This document shows positions 1 to 14,561 of a DNA stretch of 64,000 nucleotides, piece by piece. Numbering within the stretch: the first letter of the stretch is position 1; the number at the start of each line of letters is the position of its first letter. The position numbers and the translations under genes were made by a program. A model generated the notes under the pieces. It was not told the DNA's origin. It did not search any database and saw nothing but the letters and a program-made list of their open reading frames with translations. This stretch comes from Rhizoclosmatium globosum (taxonomy: Eukaryota > Chytridiomycota > Chytridiomycetes > Chytridiales > Chytriomycetaceae): NCBI GenBank assembly GCA_002104985.1, contig MCGO01000128.1, forward strand, positions 51,511 through 115,510. The letters are read 5' to 3'.

Positions 1-1
1 T

Positions 2-1777
2 CTGGGAAACACTGCAAGAGGTCTTGGAGGCTCCAACTTTCAGTCACTGGTTGTTTGCACAGCTCGACATCACGAACCAGTTGTCACAGAGTCAGACGTG
101 AGGTTTGAACAGTTCCATGTGAGAGACTCTTCTCGTATCGGTCGTATGGAGCGAGTTTTCAATGAAGCTCGATCTTGTAACATCCACCGTTTGAGAGAGC
201 TGAACGCTCGCGGTTGCGACTACCGAGTTTGTGGCTCTTCGGGATTTGTCGCTGATATTATTTCATTTGTTGATACTCACGTGGTATCTCCTGCAGGAGG
301 AGATATGAAAACCTTGGTTGGACGTGGGAGACTTCAAGTCGAAGCGTTTTATGACCCTGTTCCAAGAACTTTGCCATCGATTCAAGCGAGAGATGTCTTG
401 ATGTCTGTCTTGAATGAGGGTCAAGCTCCAATGATGGTAATCAACGGAGAGGTTTACAGCATCACCAAGCAAATCGAGGCGCTTCATCCTGGAGGAGGTC
501 TTATCTTCGGCTTCTATCATGGAACTGACGGATCCAAGCCGTTCAATCAGATCAAACACAACTTGAACGACGGTGTTATGGGACTTGCTCAAACTTGCCA
601 CATTGGCCATCTGGCGCCGCCAGCTAATAACGAAGTATTGCAGAATTGTTGGGGCGTTGCTGAAATTCGAAATGCAATTCGCATCGAGTACCGGTTGCAT
701 GCGTCGCTGCGAGAAATTGGTGTCGAGGACAACACAGCAACATCAATTCATGTCGTTGAAGCCTACAAAAGCTATAACCGTTTCATGAACGTTCACCTCC
801 CAAACCTGAAGTCTTTGTTCCCAGATATTTGCCAGAGGTTGGTTGCTTCTAACGAAGCTCAATTCTCGTTCACCATCAAAGCTCAAACTGTCTTTGAGAG
901 TTTTGAAAGGCGAACTGAAGTTCAAGACTGTGTGTTTAGGTTCTTGGACGGTTTACTGGAAGAATGTGCAGCCCTCTTAGTTCCTGTTGCACTTGTACCA
1001 CTTGTCCCAACACCTTCCCCAGCACCAGTCCCAGCACCAGTCCCAGCACCAGTTCCAGCACCAGTTCCAGCACCAGTCCCAGGAGGCATGAGTTACAGAC
1101 AACGCCAATTCCAGCTTGGCCTCGATTACGAACAAGCTAACGACATTCCCGACGCCATTAACGCGTTTCGCAATTCCGCAGAGCAAGGACATGCAGAAGC
1201 TCAGAACAAACTGGGCATAATTTACGAAGAAGGTCGCGGCGGCATAGCTGCGAATTATGCTGAGGCGTTCATGTGGTTCAATTTGTCCGCAGCACAAGGA
1301 AATGGATTTGGTCAATATCGCCTCGGAATGTGTTATAAGAATGGACATGGTGTCCAACAGAGCTTCACCCAAGCCTTTTTGAATTTCCAAAATTCAGCGC
1401 AAGGAGGAAACCCGTTCGGACAATATCGACTGGGTCTTTGCTACGAAAAGGGAGAAGGAGTTGAAATGAATCTAGAGGAGGCGGCAGCGTGGTTTCATCG
1501 TTCCGCCATTCAAGAAAATTCAGATGCCCAAGTGCGATTAGGCTTCTGCTATCAACGTGGTCAAGGTGTTGCTCAAAGTTACGAATCAGCTGTTGAATGG
1601 TACCGAAGTGCTGCTGAGCAAGAGCATTCCTGGGCTCAACATCAACTTGGCTACTGTTATGAAAAGGGGCGTGGAGTGCAGCAAAGTCGGACAGAGGCTC
1701 TAAATTGGTATGGAAAGTCTGCAGCGAAAGGAAATGCTGCAGGAAAGGAAGCGCTTGCGCGGTTAATTCAAGTTTAA
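2..1777 (+). CDS. Flavoreductase-like C-terminus + cytochrome b5-like domain + Sel1 repeats (5' partial)
   Basis: The frame is open from base 2 and has no ATG at its left, so the gene starts outside the window. The first 65 or so residues resemble the C-terminus of an FNR/P450-reductase NADP-binding domain (a YRVCGSSG stretch where CPR-like proteins have YVCGDAKG). A cytochrome b5-like heme domain follows, with GEVYSITK and HPGGG near base 485 and a possible second heme His in IKHN. A helical spacer of about 100 residues leads to a PAPV repeat linker (1004-1085). The last 220 residues are about six Sel1-like repeats with alternating LG.CYE.G.GV and A..W...AA motifs. Heme and Sel1 calls are fairly sure; the reductase call is weaker. 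A plausible role is electron transfer to a partner docked on the Sel1 solenoid (inference). The stop is followed by an AATAAA-type signal. Confidence 0.7.
   Translation: MGNTARGLGGSNFQSLVVCTARHHEPVVTESDVRFEQFHVRDSSRIGRMERVFNEARSCNIHRLRELNARGCDYRVCGSSGFVADIISFVDTHVVSPAGGDMKTLVGRGRLQVEAFYDPVPRTLPSIQARDVLMSVLNEGQAPMMVINGEVYSITKQIEALHPGGGLIFGFYHGTDGSKPFNQIKHNLNDGVMGLAQTCHIGHLAPPANNEVLQNCWGVAEIRNAIRIEYRLHASLREIGVEDNTATSIHVVEAYKSYNRFMNVHLPNLKSLFPDICQRLVASNEAQFSFTIKAQTVFESFERRTEVQDCVFRFLDGLLEECAALLVPVALVPLVPTPSPAPVPAPVPAPVPAPVPAPVPGGMSYRQRQFQLGLDYEQANDIPDAINAFRNSAEQGHAEAQNKLGIIYEEGRGGIAANYAEAFMWFNLSAAQGNGFGQYRLGMCYKNGHGVQQSFTQAFLNFQNSAQGGNPFGQYRLGLCYEKGEGVEMNLEEAAAWFHRSAIQENSDAQVRLGFCYQRGQGVAQSYESAVEWYRSAAEQEHSWAQHQLGYCYEKGRGVQQSRTEALNWYGKSAAKGNAAGKEALARLIQV
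1018..1080 (+). repeat. 12-bp coding minisatellite (PAPV linker)
   Basis: About five tandem 12-bp units of the form ccagcaccagty encode Pro-Ala-Pro-Val repeats. They form a rigid linker between the heme-domain half and the Sel1 repeats of the surrounding gene. Confidence 0.85.
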
Positions 1778-2291
1778 AATAAATGAATTCTTGAATCAAC
1801 ATGGGAAAATGTATGGATTTCGATGAACAACAAGAACTAACTATCTGCGACGTATAATCCGCGTAACAGTTTGAGAAAACTTCAGAACAAACTGGTCCTG
1901 GAACTGGGGAAACATTTTTGGTGGAATTGATCCCGTAAATGTGTTGTTGGAAACATCACTGGGCGAATCGTAATTTAGGATAAACCGTTAAGTGACATAT
2001 GCCTTATAAGTAAATAACCTTCGCTTGGTGATTTGAAGCTTGAAATTATTATTCGATAGGAGTTAAATTGGAAGTGAAAAAACTTATTGCTCCACCCATC
2101 TCCAGTCAAAAAGGATGCAGTCTATCAACTTATACTGCAAGGAGACTTTCAGGTACTATAGGCAAGGCAAAGATCATCCACGGAAACAGACTATTAAATT
2201 ATCAGAGTAATTAATTTCTCTTTTTCTTCTTTATTTTTTGTTTCTTTCCTTCTCCTTCCTTTCTTCTCTTATTATTTGTTTGAAATCAAGG
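1778..2291. other. Intergenic spacer, 514 bp
   Basis: This spacer lies between two genes on the plus strand. I see no coding signal. The last 60 bases (about 2216-2275) are a strong C/T-rich tract just before the carrier start codon, probably part of its promoter or 5' leader. Confidence 0.6.
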
Positions 2292-3444
2292 ATGGAAAAG
2301 GAGAAGCGACACATTACCAAACTTCAGAATGCGGCATCAGGTGCGCTTGCCGGAGTCATTTCCCGACTTGTTATTGCACCATTAGACGTTGTCAAGGTAT
2401 TGCTCCTTCAATTGTGATACAGTTAACTGACGTAAACGAACAGATTCGCTTCCAACTCCAAACAACCTCGCCTTCAGTCAAGCCAAAGTACCGAGGAATC
2501 ACCCAATCGCTGATACTTATTGCGCGGGAAGAAGGCCTACGAGCCCTGTGGAAGGGAAACTGGCCTGCAGAGTATCGTGAGTTGGATCGCCCTTTTGTCT
2601 TTGAAGTTGGATGCCTGTTAACCTTCCCTCGTATCGCACAGTCTATTTAACCTATGGAGCTCTTCAGTTTCTCGTTTATCATGAAACAATGCCGCTTCTC
2701 GCTTCCTCAACTTCATCGTTCCTCAACCCAACAGCTCAATCAGTTGTTGCTGGCGCTTTCGCTGGATCAATCGCCACACTTGGAACATACCCATTAGATT
2801 TACTACGTACTCGGTTTGCTATGCAGGGCACTACGAAGGTGTATCAGTCGCTGATTGGGGCGTGTGGTGAAATTGGAAGGACAGAAGGGATTCGCGGATT
2901 TTACAGAGGGGTGTGGCCTTCCATTCTTCAAATCGCACCGTATATGGGAATCATGTTTGGGACGCAGGGAGCTGTGGAAAAGTGGTTCGAAAGTATACAA
3001 GTGAGTCTAATAAGGTTTATTAGAATGATGCGGCGCTGATTCGTTTCTTCTCCCAGAGTCCCTATTGGATTCATGCATGGGATCATTTCTTAAGTGGAGG
3101 TGTAGCTGGAATTGTGAGTAAAACAGCTGTGATGCCCTTTGATGTTGTGAGGTGATGATCCTAGCTCTTTCAAACTATGCCTCTAATATCCAACGAACAA
3201 TAGAAAGCGACTGCAGGTTCAGGGTCCCTCCAGAACACTATATGTACTCTCCGATATTCCTCACTATGCCAACAGTGGCTTCTTGGCGTGTGCCCGACAG
3301 ATTATTGCTCAGGAGGGAGTTCATGCATTGTATAAGGGATTATGGGTTGGTCTCATCAAAACGGCACCATCGTCAGCCATTACATTCTGGGTTGTTGCAG
3401 AATCGAGGAAGGCATTTGAAACTTACAACCTATCTCGAAAATAG
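2292..3444 (+). CDS. TPC1: Mitochondrial thiamine pyrophosphate carrier (SLC25 family)
   Basis: Exons 2292-2396, 2444-2576, 2642-3000, 3057-3151 and 3204-3444 give 310 residues, the usual size of the family. Three tandem carrier repeats are visible, each with a Px[D/E]xx[K/R] signature: PLDVVK, PLDLLR and PFDVVRKR. The third is followed by LQVQGPSR, which is characteristic of the thiamine pyrophosphate carrier branch. The product should sit in the inner mitochondrial membrane and import ThPP in exchange for nucleotides (family knowledge). All four introns are 47-65 nt with GT-AG ends, and the ATG at 2292 precedes a normal short N-terminus. Confidence 0.9.
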
Positions 3445-3552
3445 AAGGGTAGAAAATAATTGCTGCTAATAAACATCGTAATAAGAAAGAATGCAAGTAG
3501 ATGCTCATTGAAGGAGGGTGGCCTGATGTTCACAACCAAAAAAATACTTTAA

Positions 3553-5638
3553 ATGGCCATAACCACAAAGCAATTCGCTGAGGCTCTCCGAGAGCTCCAT
3601 CCACAGGCCGAACTTGCACTTGTGCTTGCTATTGTCCTCGTTGTCTTCTATGGCGTGAATCGCTTCCTTGCGCTTTTCAAAGGGAAACCTTCGGGAACGT
3701 CAAAGGCGCATCTTGTCAATGTCCCCTTCCCAAAAGGTACCACCTCCTGAATCCAGTAAAATAAGCATGATCTAACGAACTGCGATAGAGTCGGACCCGT
3801 CTTGGAACACCGACAACATCCTCGCAACTTCGGCAATGAACATCAGAGACTCGGAGAACCCTTCCCAAATCAAATGCTGGGAACCAACCTCGGGCAGATA
3901 CCTCTGCTCCCGTCCTGCATTCACAAAGGATCAAGTCAAGGAAGCTGTTGCTAAGGCCCGTCGTGCTCAACAAGATTTCAAAAACTCTTCATGGCAACAG
4001 CGTAGAGACATCCTCACTACTCTGTTGGATTACTTGGTTCGTGAGCAGTCTGCAATCTGCAGGATCTCGGCTAGATGCTCTGGAAAGACTTGTACGTTGC
4101 AATACCATGCCCCATTTTATAAGCCGTTGTGCTACTGATATCCCTTTAATTGAACAGTCCTCGACGCCACGTTCGGTGAAATCATTCCAACTGCCGAAAA
4201 GCTGCTCTGGACAATCCAATACGGTGAAGAAGCACTTGCCCCAGAACACAGAGTCTCCGGTACAATTTCCTTCCTTGCCGCCGCTCGCATCGAATACGTT
4301 CCAGTCGGAGTCATGGGTCTCATTGTTTCCTGGAACTATCCAATCCACAACGTTATTTCTCCACTCACGTCTGCGATTATGGCTGGTAACGCCTGTGTGA
4401 TCAAGGTTTCTGAGTACTCTGGATGGGCAACTCCTTGGTTGCAGGAAGTTGTTGGAAAGGTGTTGGAAGTTCATGGAGTTTCGAGAGATTTGGTTACTTT
4501 TATTGACGGATTTGCTGATGCTGGTGAAGCTCTTGTTGAGACTGCCGACAAGGTAAAACACATTTGGTTTGTTTCTCTGTCTATCATACTCATAGATTTT
4601 ATTTAAGATCACTTTTATCGGTTCTCCAGCCGTTGGAAAGCTTGTGATGCGTAAGGCCTCTGAGACTCTCACTCCAGTTGTCCTGGAACTTGGTGGAAAA
4701 GACGCCGCCATCGTCTTTAACGACTGTGAATACGAAAACATGCTGAAAATCACTATGCGTGGAGGTCTTCAAAACTGTGGACAGAACTGTGCCGGTCTCG
4801 AGCGAATGATTGTTCAAGACGGCATCTACGACCGCCTCGTTAAGGACGTTTCCGCTCTTGTTGGTGCCATTCGGTTGGGTAACCCCTTCGAAGAGAACAT
4901 TGATTTGGGAGGTGTAACCATGAAGTCTCAACTCAAGATTGTTCAGGACTTGTTGGAGGATGCTGTTGCGAAGGGCGCTAAGGTCCAATGCGGAGGGAAG
5001 ATTTACAAGGATCCAAAGTTCCCAAATGTAAGTGTCGTCATAAGTTTAACATCGTATCTAACGTTCGAACGCAGGGACAATTCTTTGAACCTACCATTCT
5101 CACTGACATCACCCCTGACATGAGAATCCACCACGAAGAAGTCTTTGGCCCAATTATTCTCATTTACAAGTTCTCCACCACCGAGGAAGCCATCAAAATC
5201 ATCAACAGCACCGAATTCGGACTTGGATCGTCCGTTTTCTCCCTCGACTACGCCAAAGCCGAATACGTTGCCAAGCGCATTAACGCTGGATCATGTAACA
5301 TCAACGGATGGGGTTTCTCATACTTATGCCAGTCGCTTCCATTCGGTGGTGTGAAGCACAGTGGATTTGACCGATTCGGAGGTGTCGAGGGTCTTCGTGG
5401 AAACTGTCACATTAAGGCTCTTACCACTGACAAGTTGGGACACTTGGGAATTCGTGCGCAAGTTCCACCTGTGTTGCATTTCCCGATCAAGAAGGAGGCT
5501 GTTGGTTTCCAGGCTGCTTTGATTGATATCTTGTATGGTGTTGGAATGTGGAATAAGGCTGTTGGTGTTACTCGTTTGTTGAAGAATGTGATGGGTGTGC
5601 AAAGTGGAGACAGCGGCAAGAAGGTCAAGACTGCTTAA
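3553..5638 (+). CDS. MSC7: Membrane-anchored aldehyde dehydrogenase (Msc7-like)
   Basis: Exons 3553-3736, 3789-4091, 4158-4552, 4608-5027 and 5075-5638 give 621 residues. One N-terminal transmembrane helix (about residues 18-40) precedes a full ALDH fold. The general-base Glu lies in LELGGKD, the catalytic Cys in GQNCAG, the substrate-loop region reads VSWNYP, and EVFGPI is present. The long N-terminal anchor and C-terminal tail separate it from soluble ALDHs and match fungal Msc7-type proteins. It likely oxidises aliphatic aldehydes at a membrane, probably the ER; the substrate cannot be read from sequence. The gene lies about 110 bp after the carrier on the same strand. Confidence 0.88.
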
Positions 5639-5861
5639 GGCTGACAAAGTTAGAGTTTCTTTCCAATAGATTCAAAATAAAGAATCAATTGAGTTTCTGG
5701 TTTTTTGGTGTTGAGCAACAGAAAAACCATACTCTGGAAATCCGTATTTTTACCAAATGAACTACTATCAAAACGATACTCTACGTTAAAAACTCTTGAT
5801 GCTATTTAACATTTCGTCACAGTAGTTCCGAAGGCCTTTGTCCACCGTAAATCACTTCACA

Positions 5862-6965
5862 ATGCAACACGCATTAGCACTCATCTTACTCCTCATACCA
5901 TATCTTGCGCTCGCTCGTCAGCTTAAAAAGCGCGCCACACTCAAGGTCTCTTACTTCAGCGGTCCAATCATTCAACAAGTCCAAGTGTAATGACCAACAG
6001 TTCCCAATCTGTATCTAAATGAAATTTAGGTTCCCCGTATATTATGGACAAGTAACAAACCAGCCGTTACTCGACCAATTTTATCAGTTTGTTGTAAATT
6101 CCAGTGTTATGGACGTGTTGGGTACTGTTGTAGTTTTCCTGTGACCCTTGACACTCAAGTCCGTTCTAGGCAAGGAATACAGCTGGCCTCCTACCAATCA
6201 ATACATTTCGCATGGACGTTGGATTGGGTCCTACATTGACACAAATGTATCTTCAGAAACAGTATTGGATGATCGAACAAACGTGCAACCATACCTCAAG
6301 TGAGATTTTACAGGGAATATACACACTCGCTAACGAATTTCAAAGAGGATTAATTGTACAAGGACTTATTAACGTGACGCTAAACACCTACATCCCAGTT
6401 CACTTTGCCCCAGCAATCAAAATAACTCATTTGAAAACCACCACCTGTGTAGATGTCTGTGGATACCATGTGAGTTGCGTTGAGTTTGGAAAACCGGGAG
6501 TTGACTAATTGTACAGGATACACTTGACATTCGAGACCTCGGAATTCCTGGCGTATCGTATGTCGCTTATGGAATAATACCGGACCTAAGCACTGACGCA
6601 TGTGCACAAGGTAAACTTTGTCACCCATCAAGAACCGCTGATGAACCAAAATTAGGATGTGGATCAGCTAGCGAATTTGAAAACACATGCGTTACAGCCA
6701 CCCATGAACTAACGGAAGCAGTAACGAATCCATTATTTGGTCTTGCGACTGGGGGGAGGTGGCCGTTGGCGTGGTATTCCACAAATGGGGTTGTCGGTGA
6801 AATCGGCGACATTTGTCAAAACGTTGTGACGACTTTGAAAGACGAGTGGCGGAATACAACGTGGATGGTGCAAACTGTTTGGTCAAATTCGGAGCAAAAG
6901 GTGACTTTTCTTTAAAACAATGTTGAACTGATTTTATAACTGGTTTTTAGTGCACTGCGTCATAA
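5862..6965 (+). CDS. Secreted protein with HELTEA motif (putative metallohydrolase-like family)
   Basis: Exons 5862-5986, 6030-6121, 6170-6299, 6346-6469, 6517-6900 and 6951-6965 give 289 residues. It has a signal peptide (hydrophobic residues 3-18, cleavage near ALA/RQ) and a dibasic KKR just after, which could be a propeptide site. Conserved blocks are a GPxI..VQVFPVYYG start, CVDVCGYH, a THELTEAVTNP block and AWYSTNGVVGEIGDIC. This combination occurs in a little-studied family of fungal, amoebal and bacterial secreted proteins; HExxE resembles part of a zinc site but activity is not established here. The last 15-base exon was chosen because the family ends in a short Cys-containing tail. 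Confidence 0.72.
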
Positions 6966-7013
6966 TCCTATATTTATTCCAACTTGAATAAAACCAAGTA
7001 CATAACTCACAAT

Positions 7014-7751
7014 TCAGTTACTTTTCTTATTGTTTCCCACTTCCCTCCCCTCCCCTTCAAACTTAGCACAAGCTCGAACAATCACACCCCCACTTCTCAA
7101 AATAACCCATACCGGAACAACAAACCACGGGAAGTTAAATCCCAAGAAGTAAACGTAAAAGTGGAGGAACGTAGGACTTGCATGCGAGAATCCATCAAAC
7201 ATTTCGGTACCGTAATACATCAACAACCCATACAAATGGCCACAGCTAATCACAAATTGAAGCAAGTGTTGCGATGGATGCGAAATGTACAAGGAGTAGG
7301 CTGCGAGGTAACTGAGGGGACCCCAAATCACCTATTCACGAGCACTTAATGAATACAACTTAAAGAAAGAAAGAAAGAAAAGCACGCTTACGACAGTCAG
7401 ACTCTCAATAACCACAACGAACGGATCACTGGTCATGTATCGCGAGTCGCTCATTGCATACTCTTTCCAAATGGCGCCAATGACGGTTTGGTCTCCCGCA
7501 ATTGTATCATAGGAGGATATGAAGTACCCTTCCAAAAATAGGTGGAGAGATCCGCATAGGATCCACCAGACGAAGAGGAAGCGGGTTGGCGAATCCTTTG
7601 TCTGACGGGAAATGAGGGTGTATGCGGCTGTCATTCCTGCTATGAGGGTCGCAAAGAAGATTGATAGTACAGTTGGGAGAGGGATCGTTGACGGGGCATA
7701 CTGTGGCAGCGACAGGTTGCGAGGGAAGAAGGGATGGGAGGTCATCTTCAA
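7014..7751 (-). CDS. EBP: Emopamil-binding protein, sterol delta8-delta7 isomerase (copy 1)
   Basis: Exons 7751-7392 and 7331-7014 (complement) give 225 residues; an ATG two codons in, at 7745, is an equally good start. The protein has four to five membrane helices and the EBP active-site residues: His and Glu in SLHLFLEGYF, Glu in WKEYAMSDSRY, and Asn and Trp in GFNFPWF. EBP moves the ring double bond from C8 to C7 in ER sterol synthesis (family knowledge). A second copy lies 218 bp upstream in the same orientation. All catalytic positions are kept, so this copy should be active. Confidence 0.9.
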
Positions 7752-7969
7752 GTTGACAAGTTGAAGTGTTCTACCTCGAAATTTCTCAGGAAATTCTTGG
7801 GGCGTTTCTGTGACGCATATTCAAATAAACTATATTTTAGCATACGTAGTGTTGTAGGGACCAGTGTGATTGAGAACTTGGCAGTACAGCGATGAAACTA
7901 TGGATACCATCAATCTGGTATTCTCCCACCATTTTATTATACTTTAACAGACGAATTCAGTAGGTGCGT

Positions 7970-8736
7970 TCAGTTCTTCTTCACTTTCTTTGCCCCAGCC
8001 GCTTTCCCCTTCCCTTCAAACTCCGTACACGCCTTAATAATCACGCTTCCACTGCTGCGAATCACCAACAACGGAATAACGAACCATGGGAAATTGAATC
8101 CCCAAAAGTAAACGTAAAAGTGGAGGAACGCGGGACTCGCGTGGGCGAATCCTTCGAAAATCTCTGTTCCGTAGTAAATCAGGAGTCCGTAGAGTTGTCC
8201 ACAACTGATGATGAGTTGAAGGAGGTGGCGGGATGGGTGGGAGTGGTAGAGGAGGTATGCGGCGATCATTGACAGAGGACCCCATAATACCTGGTAACAT
8301 AAAGTTTAGTTCATTGATGTACCCCAGCCCCAAAAACACTCACGGCAGTAAACCCTTCCATAACAACAACGAACGGATCACTAGTCATGTATCGAGAGTC
8401 ACTCATGGCATACTCCTTCCAAACAGCACTAAGCACAGTCTGGTCTCCAGCAATAGTTCCATTCGTGAACGCAAAGTAACCTTCGACAATACCATGGATC
8501 ATGCTGCACGAGACCCACCAGACAAAGAGGAGGCGTGTTGCTGTGTCAGTTGTTTTTCGGGTGATGAGGAACGATGCGACGGCCATGGCTGCGAATACGA
8601 AGGAGAAGAAGATGGCAAGGGTTTCAATCATTGTGATTTGGGAGGGTGTGTAGTTTGGCACGGAGAGGCCGAGTGGGTAGAAAGGGTGGGGGATTGCGGA
8701 GGCTGGCATTTGTTTTGGTTGACAGTTTTTTTTCAA
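7970..8736 (-). CDS. EBP: Emopamil-binding protein, sterol delta8-delta7 isomerase (copy 2)
   Basis: Exons 8736-8344 and 8290-7970 (complement) give 237 residues. It is a tandem paralogue of the downstream gene with the same intron position (after the GFTAV/SLTV stretch) and the same active-site residues: MIHGIVEGYF, WKEYAMSDSRY and GFNFPWF. The N-terminus is longer and more divergent, and the C-terminus is Lys-rich (KKVKKN), as expected for an ER protein with a cytosolic dilysine-type tail. The block from WKEYAM to DPFVVV is identical between the copies, so the duplication is recent or under strong constraint. Confidence 0.9.
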
Positions 8737-9554
8737 ACATCGTACGAGAGTTCCTTCTTGACGACAAATTCAGTGTGTTATGAGCGTGACTGTGTTGAAG
8801 TTCAACTATATGAAAGGTAAAGAGAGAGAGAAAAAACGAATGAAGAAGAAGAAGCTGCTTGCCTTGGAATTCATCGTTTACCACTGAAGTTCAAAGTGAA
8901 TTTAGCCAACTTCCATAATGCTGAACCTTACGCGAATAAGCCTCGAGAACGCCTAAATCTCTGAAGTTTCAAGAAATTTAAAGTGCTGCAGCATGTTTCA
9001 AGTTTGTTGCAGGAATTCTGATAAATTTAAGCCAACAAAACAAGACCAAGCCAAATTAAAAGTCAAAGCTCTAAAACGATTCATGAATAATGCAGAAACA
9101 AGACGATTGCAGGTAAGGAATCCCATTTGTTGGTCTTAGTTATTTTGACGTACCCACAATTCAGAGGAAGCAAACTCTGATTATTGCATAAAAAATGAAT
9201 CAGTTTAGAGAAGGAGACTGACAAATTGGGGCATGGCCTTCCTGGACTTTCTCCCCCACTGAACTGATAGACAAAAATTCCATTAGCTGATTATCGCGTG
9301 GAGCGCAAAGTGGCCAAAGCAATCAGATCACAACTCAATAGGTGTTCCATCGACAGAGCAGCAAAGCAGATCAGGGTGACTACAAGCAAGAGAAGGTGAT
9401 TTATTTACAGCAGATCGGTGAGTAGAACTCCATCACCCCTTATTGCTTTCCACCAACCAACGAACCACCAACAACCAGCCAGGCACGCACCGACACACCA
9501 CCACCACCGAATCGCCGCATCCTCAACTACTTTCTCCACGACAGTTTCAAGCAA
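8737..9554. promoter_or_regulatory. Divergent intergenic region between EBP copy 2 and PKC1 (818 bp)
   Basis: The two flanking genes are transcribed away from each other, so both promoters lie here. Bases about 9430-9540 are very rich in ACC/CCA triplets on the plus strand and probably form the PKC1 5' leader. I see no TATA box at a convincing place and no coding signal. Confidence 0.5.
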
Positions 9555-13325
<3,771 letters not shown>

Positions 13326-13437
13326 ACTGCACAATGTTTAGATAGACTGTGTGGATATGGTGTTTTTCTTTGTTCGTTTCATCTTTTATACGTTTTGTTT
13401 TCCAACTTTTCCTTTTAATTGTGATTATCATAAAGTT

Positions 13438-14507
13438 TTATTGCTGCATTTGTCTTAGTCGTGTCAGTAATTCAAGTGTACGTTCACGATTGTAGAGGGT
13501 CATTGATTGATATAAATCCAAAAGTCGTTGAACAATAATGAGAACCTGGATTCGCGGTGGTTGGAAATGAATTAAACAAAAACCTAATACTCACATCGTT
13601 CATTTCTACGTTCAACTTCGCAAACCACGCCCCTATATCCACCTCAACACTCCGCTCTTGCATCGCCGCGGTCAGATATATTACACCGAGAGCAATCATA
13701 TGCGGGGGGTACAATAGCGGTAAATCAGATCGATAGGTATCATTCACGAGCATCCAAGCAGTTTGAAGGAAAGGTGTATCTGTGCCCTTTGGCAAACCCA
13801 AGTCTTTGAAATATAATACGACTGATTGATATGGATGATAGACAATCATATAGAAATCTAATGCTTCCATTAGATGGAATTCGCACTCTGATATTCTTGT
13901 TGTATCAATGGGATAGTTTGCTATTGAAGGAATGTTGAGACGTGATTGGAATGAGGCGCATATAGTACATACAGCCCATAGCCTGCTGAGCCGCCTGCAC
14001 GATACTCTTGATATGAAATGGATGTTCCTCGACCTTGCTGTAGTAAACGAGACTTGAGCATACACCCAATAACTCCAAAATAAGAACCACATACGCAGCC
14101 AGGTACACGCACGTAGCAGCCACCAGCCCAACTTCAATCTGAGGATTCGTTCGATTCACAAAAGGTCGTTTGACGTGGTATCGCAGAAAGAAGACAAAAG
14201 CTGTTGCCAGGATTTGTTGTCGCAGCTTTGGATTCAGCGCTCGTCCAATCTGAGTCATGACTAATCAAATCAAATCGAAGAATTAGAGAGAGAAGATGGC
14301 GTAGGTTACTGTGAACCTTGCACAAAGTACTGGTGGATGTGCATCCTCTCTGTGTGCGCAAGTCCGTCGTTGTGTCGGGCGTAGAGCTCGTCGAGTTGAG
14401 ATCGGGTGAAGAGCCATGCCTTTCTTTGTGGTTGTTAGGTTGGTGTATCTTGTTGGTAGGGTTGATGGAACTGACCGTTGTGATGAAGTCCAGAATGAGG
14501 CAGCCAT
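13438..14507 (-). CDS. SSN8: Cyclin C (Mediator kinase-module cyclin)
   Basis: Six exons on the complement: 14507-14476, 14423-14317, 14260-14095, 14037-13973, 13920-13595 and 13545-13438, giving 267 residues. The start MAASFWTSSQ is the cyclin C signature. KVEEHPFHIKSIV, RISECEFHLMEALDF and VYHPYQ are the conserved cyclin-box blocks. Cyclin C partners CDK8/Srb10 in the Mediator kinase module and, in fungi, responds to stress. All five introns are 49-58 nt. The gene converges with PKC1, with about 112 bp between the stop codons. The family call is firm. Confidence 0.9.
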
Positions 14508-14561
14508 TTGTTGGATGAAAACAAAGTCAAACTGACTAATATTCTTTAATTACTGAAATCT

